Shown here: positions 60,020 to 64,000 of the stretch, one piece after another
Position numbering within the stretch: the first letter of the stretch is position 1
How the letters are laid out: the number at the start of each line of letters is the position of its first letter
NCBI GenBank assembly: GCA_004369085.1
Contig: ML210146.1
Location: forward strand, 248,001 to 312,000
Length of the DNA stretch: 64,000 nt
Source of the DNA: Coprinopsis marcescibilis
Taxonomy: Eukaryota; Basidiomycota; Agaricomycetes; Agaricales; Psathyrellaceae
Reading direction: 5' to 3'
Program-made: the position numbers and the translations under genes
Notes under the pieces: model-generated
What the model saw: the letters and a program-made list of their open reading frames with translations, nothing else
Told to the model about the DNA's origin: nothing
Database searches by the model: none

Positions 60020-60632
60020 ATGCTCTCCATGTACTCCCAATCGACCCCCTTCACCGACAACTTCCAAACCCGAATGAAGACCCAAGACTCACACATCTCA
60101 TCGCTCACGGTCAGTCTTCATTCGCGTCAGCCTCGTTATGTATTCTGAACAGTTGCTTTGTAGCTGTCCAGCTTTCAAGATGCAATTGAGCCATTCACAA
60201 AGTTCGTATTTCAAACGGTGGTATCGGCACTGATATGCTGACCGTGGTTTGCAGACAAGTTCTGAAGAGGCACGAGACCTCGACGAGACTGCTATGCACC
60301 ATCCCGACGTGGGGGTCTTCCCCCGACAACTGTAAGCCACGAAAGATCGGTAGTGTAATTCACCTCGCTTACCGTCAGACAGGCTGGGATCTGCACGATT
60401 TGCAAAATTTGCGTTCGAAATTTTTGGTCTTCGTGCACGAGCTGCTAAAATCATTGCAAGAAGCTGGGGTACGTCCTGTGAATTCTGGGTGATTGGAGCT
60501 TGCTGATAAACGGCATTAGATGGAGGCTTCATATTCTCTCGCACCGTCGAGTTCATGTCAAGGCATCATCTGCGCACTACCGTCGAACATTTCCCTCAAC
60601 CGAGTTGTAATAGACGAAGTGGAGAAGATTAG
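60020..60632 (+). CDS. Small unrecognised protein, five exons
   Basis: I do not recognise this gene. Exons: 60020-60109, 60164-60201, 60255-60331, 60379-60468, 60520-60632, giving 135 residues. Four introns of 47-54 nt have GT...AG ends, and the phases chain without error to TAG. That is good evidence for a real gene even without a known family. The protein starts MLSMYSQSTPFTDNFQTRMK. A helical, amphipathic part follows (LSSFQDAIEPFTKQVLKRHE). The second half is basic (RFAKFAFEIFGLRARAAKII). No signal peptide or membrane helix is visible. The 3' end is the weakest part, since a longer last exon or further splicing cannot be excluded. Confidence 0.6.
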
Positions 60633-61067
60633 ACAGACAAAAAGGTATGAAGCAACGGGTGTGGCCCATAAATGAAGAGGCTAATTCGATCTTCCGTTCA
60701 GCGAATCGGTTTTGCTGCTTGAGACCCAGGCTGGACCATGCCTTATCATTAGCTAAAGCCTGGTTCCGGCTGGCCACGTTTGTATTGTAGCTTTGGGACT
60801 TTGTATTATACCATTCGATATGACTGGATTTGTACGTATTATCAACAGTGGTATAGAACATAATAGCGGAATATATAGATGATACTTGTTGTTCAAACTT
60901 TGGATGGGCTCGGGCAACGGGAGGTGACGATAAACACATGCAATAACATTGAATTACTGTCACGTTGTTACTGTTGTCACAGCCTCCGAATTGATGCACC
61001 TCAAATTCAAATTTCTTGCTTTCGAGTTGTCGCGCGTCGTCCCGTCATCCTCGTCTGTCCGTTTGCC
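60633..61067. other. Intergenic region upstream of ELO gene
   Basis: Both neighbours are on the plus strand. This 435-bp gap holds a 3' flank and the elongase promoter; a TATATAGATG stretch lies at about 60873-60882. Minus-strand open frames here lack features of real genes. Confidence 0.5.
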
Positions 61068-62324
61068 ATGGCTCCCCTCGCCGATCTCATCCTGGCTACA
61101 GTGCCCACCCGACTCCCTTACTACTTGTCTTCATATGTCCCCGGTGTAACTCCACTATCCACCAATGTCACCGTTGTAACGGCTCTCGTGTCATACCTCG
61201 CAGCTATATTCGGCATCCAGGCGGTCATGAAGAATCAACAGCCCCTCAAACTACAGACGCTCTTTCAGATCCACAATGTCATCCTCAGCTCTGGCAGTCT
61301 CCTCCTTTTAGTCCTTATGCTCGAGGAAATCGTTCCAATTGCATGGAAGAGTGGGTTCCATCACGCACTCTGCAACGAAAATGCATGGACTTCAGTGAGT
61401 TCCTGTCTTTATTCACGCGTATCTTGTCTCTTATGCTTTTATTTATCAGAGGATGGAGTTCTACTACATGTGCAACTATTTCTTCAAGTATCTCGAGTTC
61501 GTGGACACCATATTCCTCGTTCTCAAGAAGAAACCTCTCCGTGAGTCACCAACCTGTTTTTGTTCGCCTCATCAGTGCCTCATATCCTTCTAGAGTTTTT
61601 GCACGTTTTTCACCACTCAGCGACTGCTCTCTTGTGCTACACCCAATTGAATGGGAAGACTAGCATCGTACGTCTTTCCCATTGAATTTACCGCGTACCT
61701 CATAACCTGTCTTCGCAGTCCTGGGCCGTGATTACATTGAACCTCGCTGTTCATGTAGTGATGTGTAAGTGGCGAAACTTGGCTTTATGCCTGCGCTGGC
61801 TCATGCTTTTTGCAGACTACTATTATTACGCCACGACCACTGGCCGTCGTTTCTGGGTCAGTTCTGGCGTCACTTCAATCCCGCGAATTTCCGTTGACAT
61901 CGCGCCCCTTTATCCAACAGTGGAAGAAATACTTGACCACAATGCAAATCACCCAGTTTATCATCGATATCGGCTTGGTTTACTTCGGAAGTAAGTTTTA
62001 CATTCTCCATCCATATTCCGCTTTTACTTATTACACGTTCTAGCTTACGAGCACTTTGCTTCAACCTACAGGCCACACTGGCCATTCATCGGCAACTGCG
62101 CTGGCTCAGAAGGAGCCGCTCTCTTTGGATGTGGACTTTTGACGAGCTATCTTGCCCTATTCATAAACTTCTACTTCAAGACGTATAAGAAGCCAGTGCA
62201 ATCGAAGAAAACCGGAGCTACAGCAGCTAATGGATACACTAATGGACACGCTAATGGGTATGTTTCTGCTCTTCATTACTGTCTACGCACTTCTCACCTT
62301 TATTACAGGCATAAACAGGATTGA
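61068..62324 (+). CDS. ELO-family very-long-chain fatty acid elongase
   Basis: 3-ketoacyl-CoA synthase of the ER membrane that catalyses the condensation step of fatty acid elongation. Exons: 61068-61394, 61450-61540, 61594-61667, 61719-61764, 61816-61856, 61921-61990, 62044-62257, 62309-62324, giving 292 residues. ELO signatures: MEFYYMCNYFFKYLEFVDTI, FLVLKKKPL, the histidine box FLHVFHHSAT (HxxHH), SWAVITLNLAVHVVMYYYYY and MQITQFIIDIG. Seven hydrophobic segments fit the family. The tail is basic (KTYKKPVQSKK) and then Gly/Asn/His-rich. The last exon is 16 nt and ends HKQD with Lys at -3. Its intron is 51 nt and stop-free, so retention would add 17 residues in frame. Confidence 0.95.
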
Positions 62325-62984
62325 CGGACTTCCTTATTATCATAATACGGTAATGACCTACACGGGCAAAATATACCTCCACGCACCTTCGCCTGGTACT
62401 AATCTCATAGACTTGGCTTTTAGTATACCTAGTACGTTCTTGTCTCCATGATCCCTCACGTTAGTCTCGAAAGTACAACGGGTTTCGAATATAATCCAGT
62501 AATGGTACTAGTTCTTCCCCATGACTGATTTTCTGCGGTACGGAACTAACCGTCAGGTACCGCTTTGTGTTATGAACCGAAAACACATGATTGGGCATAG
62601 AAAGTATGGTCCGTAACAGTCCGTAACGGCGTTGCAGCTTGTTGCAGGTGGCCGCGCAGAAGCACAACAGGGAATTTTGAATTTATCAAAGTGGTACATT
62701 ATGGTAATCATTTAAGCTTATGCTGCACCACCGGCGCCTTTGTGGCCAAAGGCTGGCAACTGTAGTGGTGACCATCGCATCGCCACAAAGTAGTAATCCC
62801 CGACCATCATTATGACATGCGGTCACTAGTAGACCATCGCAACCTTAAAGCCCACAGCGTCGATACTCGAGACTGAATCGGTGGATGAAGTCCTGAGATT
62901 TCCCCTTCCAAGTTCAACGACTTCCAGAACGGTTGGATTACGCTGCACGACGGCAAAAGGCCCTCCCCTCTCTCGAGACCAGCA
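62325..62984. other. Intergenic region, no gene seen
   Basis: This holds the elongase 3' flank and the promoter of the C2/RasGAP-like gene. I see no open frame with splice structure, no repeat and no RNA gene. Confidence 0.5.
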
Positions 62985-64000
62985 ATGTCCGACACTTGGA
63001 ACCGCTACTCGCATGAACGCGAATATCTTGTATCAGTAGAGCTATACGTCTCCCAATCGACAGGAGGGAATCTCCGAAAGGTTAGTTATCACATTTTACG
63101 CTTGAAGAGATGGTCTGAGTGTCTGCAAACGTTCCGTAGCCCGCCATTATCAGAAAGAAGCCTGAAAAGCGGGAGTCAAGCGCTGCCATCTTTGACGATG
63201 CAAAACTGAGAGGTAAAGCGCATACCTCTCATAGGTGTCCTCGCCGCTCACTCGCGCTGTAGACAGATCCAGTTGGCAGGCGTTACCCAAAGGTCTTCAC
63301 AATATTGGTCAATGGAGAAGTGCAACATGCAAGCTGTCAGAGGAAGGAGATCGGTGTTTTCTCAACATTTATGTCGACGTATGCTCCTCGGTTTGAGCAT
63401 CTTCTATTCAATCTGACTTGTCAACAGGAAGCTATTCTCTATCAAACGGTCTACATTCACCTCTTGAACCAATCAGACATTCGACAAACAGACCCTTCAT
63501 TGTTCTTCCGAAAGGACTGCGTAGCGTTGTATTGCATCGAGTTCGTCTCTCTCTTTCTGGCACATTCTTCGCAACGCCTGAGTTAAATTAAGGGGACAAC
63601 GATGGACATCTGCCAATACCGCAGAGCCAATCTACATCCAATTCCCGAATTCGGATCTATGCACGACTTGGCTCGCTTTGCTACGATCCTACGCGATACC
63701 CGAAATTTATGGCAGGTGGTTCTTTCCTATAGATGGAGGGTCGTATAGAATGTGGCGTCAGATCGAGCTTTCGATTGTGCAGGCAAGAAATCTCAGAGTT
63801 CCGAAGACGGAGAATGGGGATTCTGTGGAGACCTCGGCAGACGCGGACTTCGACGGCGAAATTTCTTGCGAACTCCATCTCAACAATATCCTTTGTGGAA
63901 GGACTACGGGTAAAAAGAAAGGCTCGACACTCGAGTGGCACGAGAAATTTCTTTTCTCTGACCTCCCCCCTTTCCAAACGCTGGATATCAATGTGTGGAG
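62985..64000 (+). CDS. C2/RasGAP-like signalling protein, 5' part
   Basis: The gene runs off the right edge. It starts MSDTWNRYSHEREYLVSVEL and its first exon ends at 63080. Exons between 63081 and 63600 were not resolved. From about 63610 the frame reads RWTSANTAEPIYIQFPNSD, WLALLRSYAIPEIYGRWFFP and DGGSYRMWRQIELSIVQARN, the end of a PH-like domain leading into a C2 domain. HLNNILCGRTTGKKKG and WHEKFLFSDLPPFQTLDINV are C2 strands. This PH-C2 order is that of basidiomycete Ras GTPase-activating proteins (family knowledge); the catalytic GAP domain would lie beyond 64000 and is not seen. Confidence 0.7.

Overview
This window is nuclear DNA from a filamentous fungus, most likely a basidiomycete of the Agaricomycetes. 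Genes are split by many very short introns, mostly 45-60 nt, with GT...CTRAY...AG signals. Coding density is high on both strands. The protein set is eukaryotic and fungal: PP-Z phosphatase, Hsp104, Rec8, a fungal-type INCENP, an Ime2/MAK-type kinase and an ELO elongase. There is no operon structure, rRNA, convincing tRNA or CRISPR. Exon models were built by hand from splice signals, frame continuity and recognised protein motifs; nearly every model closes in frame.

Layout. 0-10 kb: mitochondrial bL36 (-), an EamA-type transporter (+), PP-Z phosphatase (-), ribosomal protein uS17/Rps11 (-), DNA ligase I (+) and mitochondrial pyruvate carrier MPC1 (-). 10-19 kb: an unrecognised protein (+), IPP isomerase (-), meiotic cohesin Rec8 (-) and a membrane protein with a C-terminal GRAM domain (-). 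19-33 kb: INCENP/Sli15 (+), Dcp2 (+), a 1.6 kb stretch with no gene, PRPP synthetase (+), an Ime2/MAK-type kinase (+) and NDUFS6 (-). 33-47 kb: Hsp104 (-), an unrecognised protein (-), a NIPA-type magnesium transporter (+), a 654 bp inverted-repeat transposon remnant and a DENN-domain protein (+). 47-64 kb: VPS13 (-, about 11.6 kb), a small unrecognised protein (+), an ELO fatty-acid elongase (+) and the 5' part of a C2/RasGAP-like protein running off the right edge.

The genes serve unrelated housekeeping roles: mitochondrial translation, respiration and carbon import; DNA repair; mRNA decapping; chromosome segregation; membrane lipid and trafficking functions; proteostasis. I see no functional cluster. 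REC8 and INCENP flank one gene, and VPS13, DENN and GRAM proteins all act at membranes, but nothing shows that these arrangements are more than chance.

The most notable signal is in gene architecture. The PRPP synthetase gene appears to need a single-nucleotide exon. NDUFS6 has a 6-nt exon inside its zinc-ligand motif, other genes have exons of 11-20 nt, and two introns look like GC-AG introns. RNA-seq would settle these.
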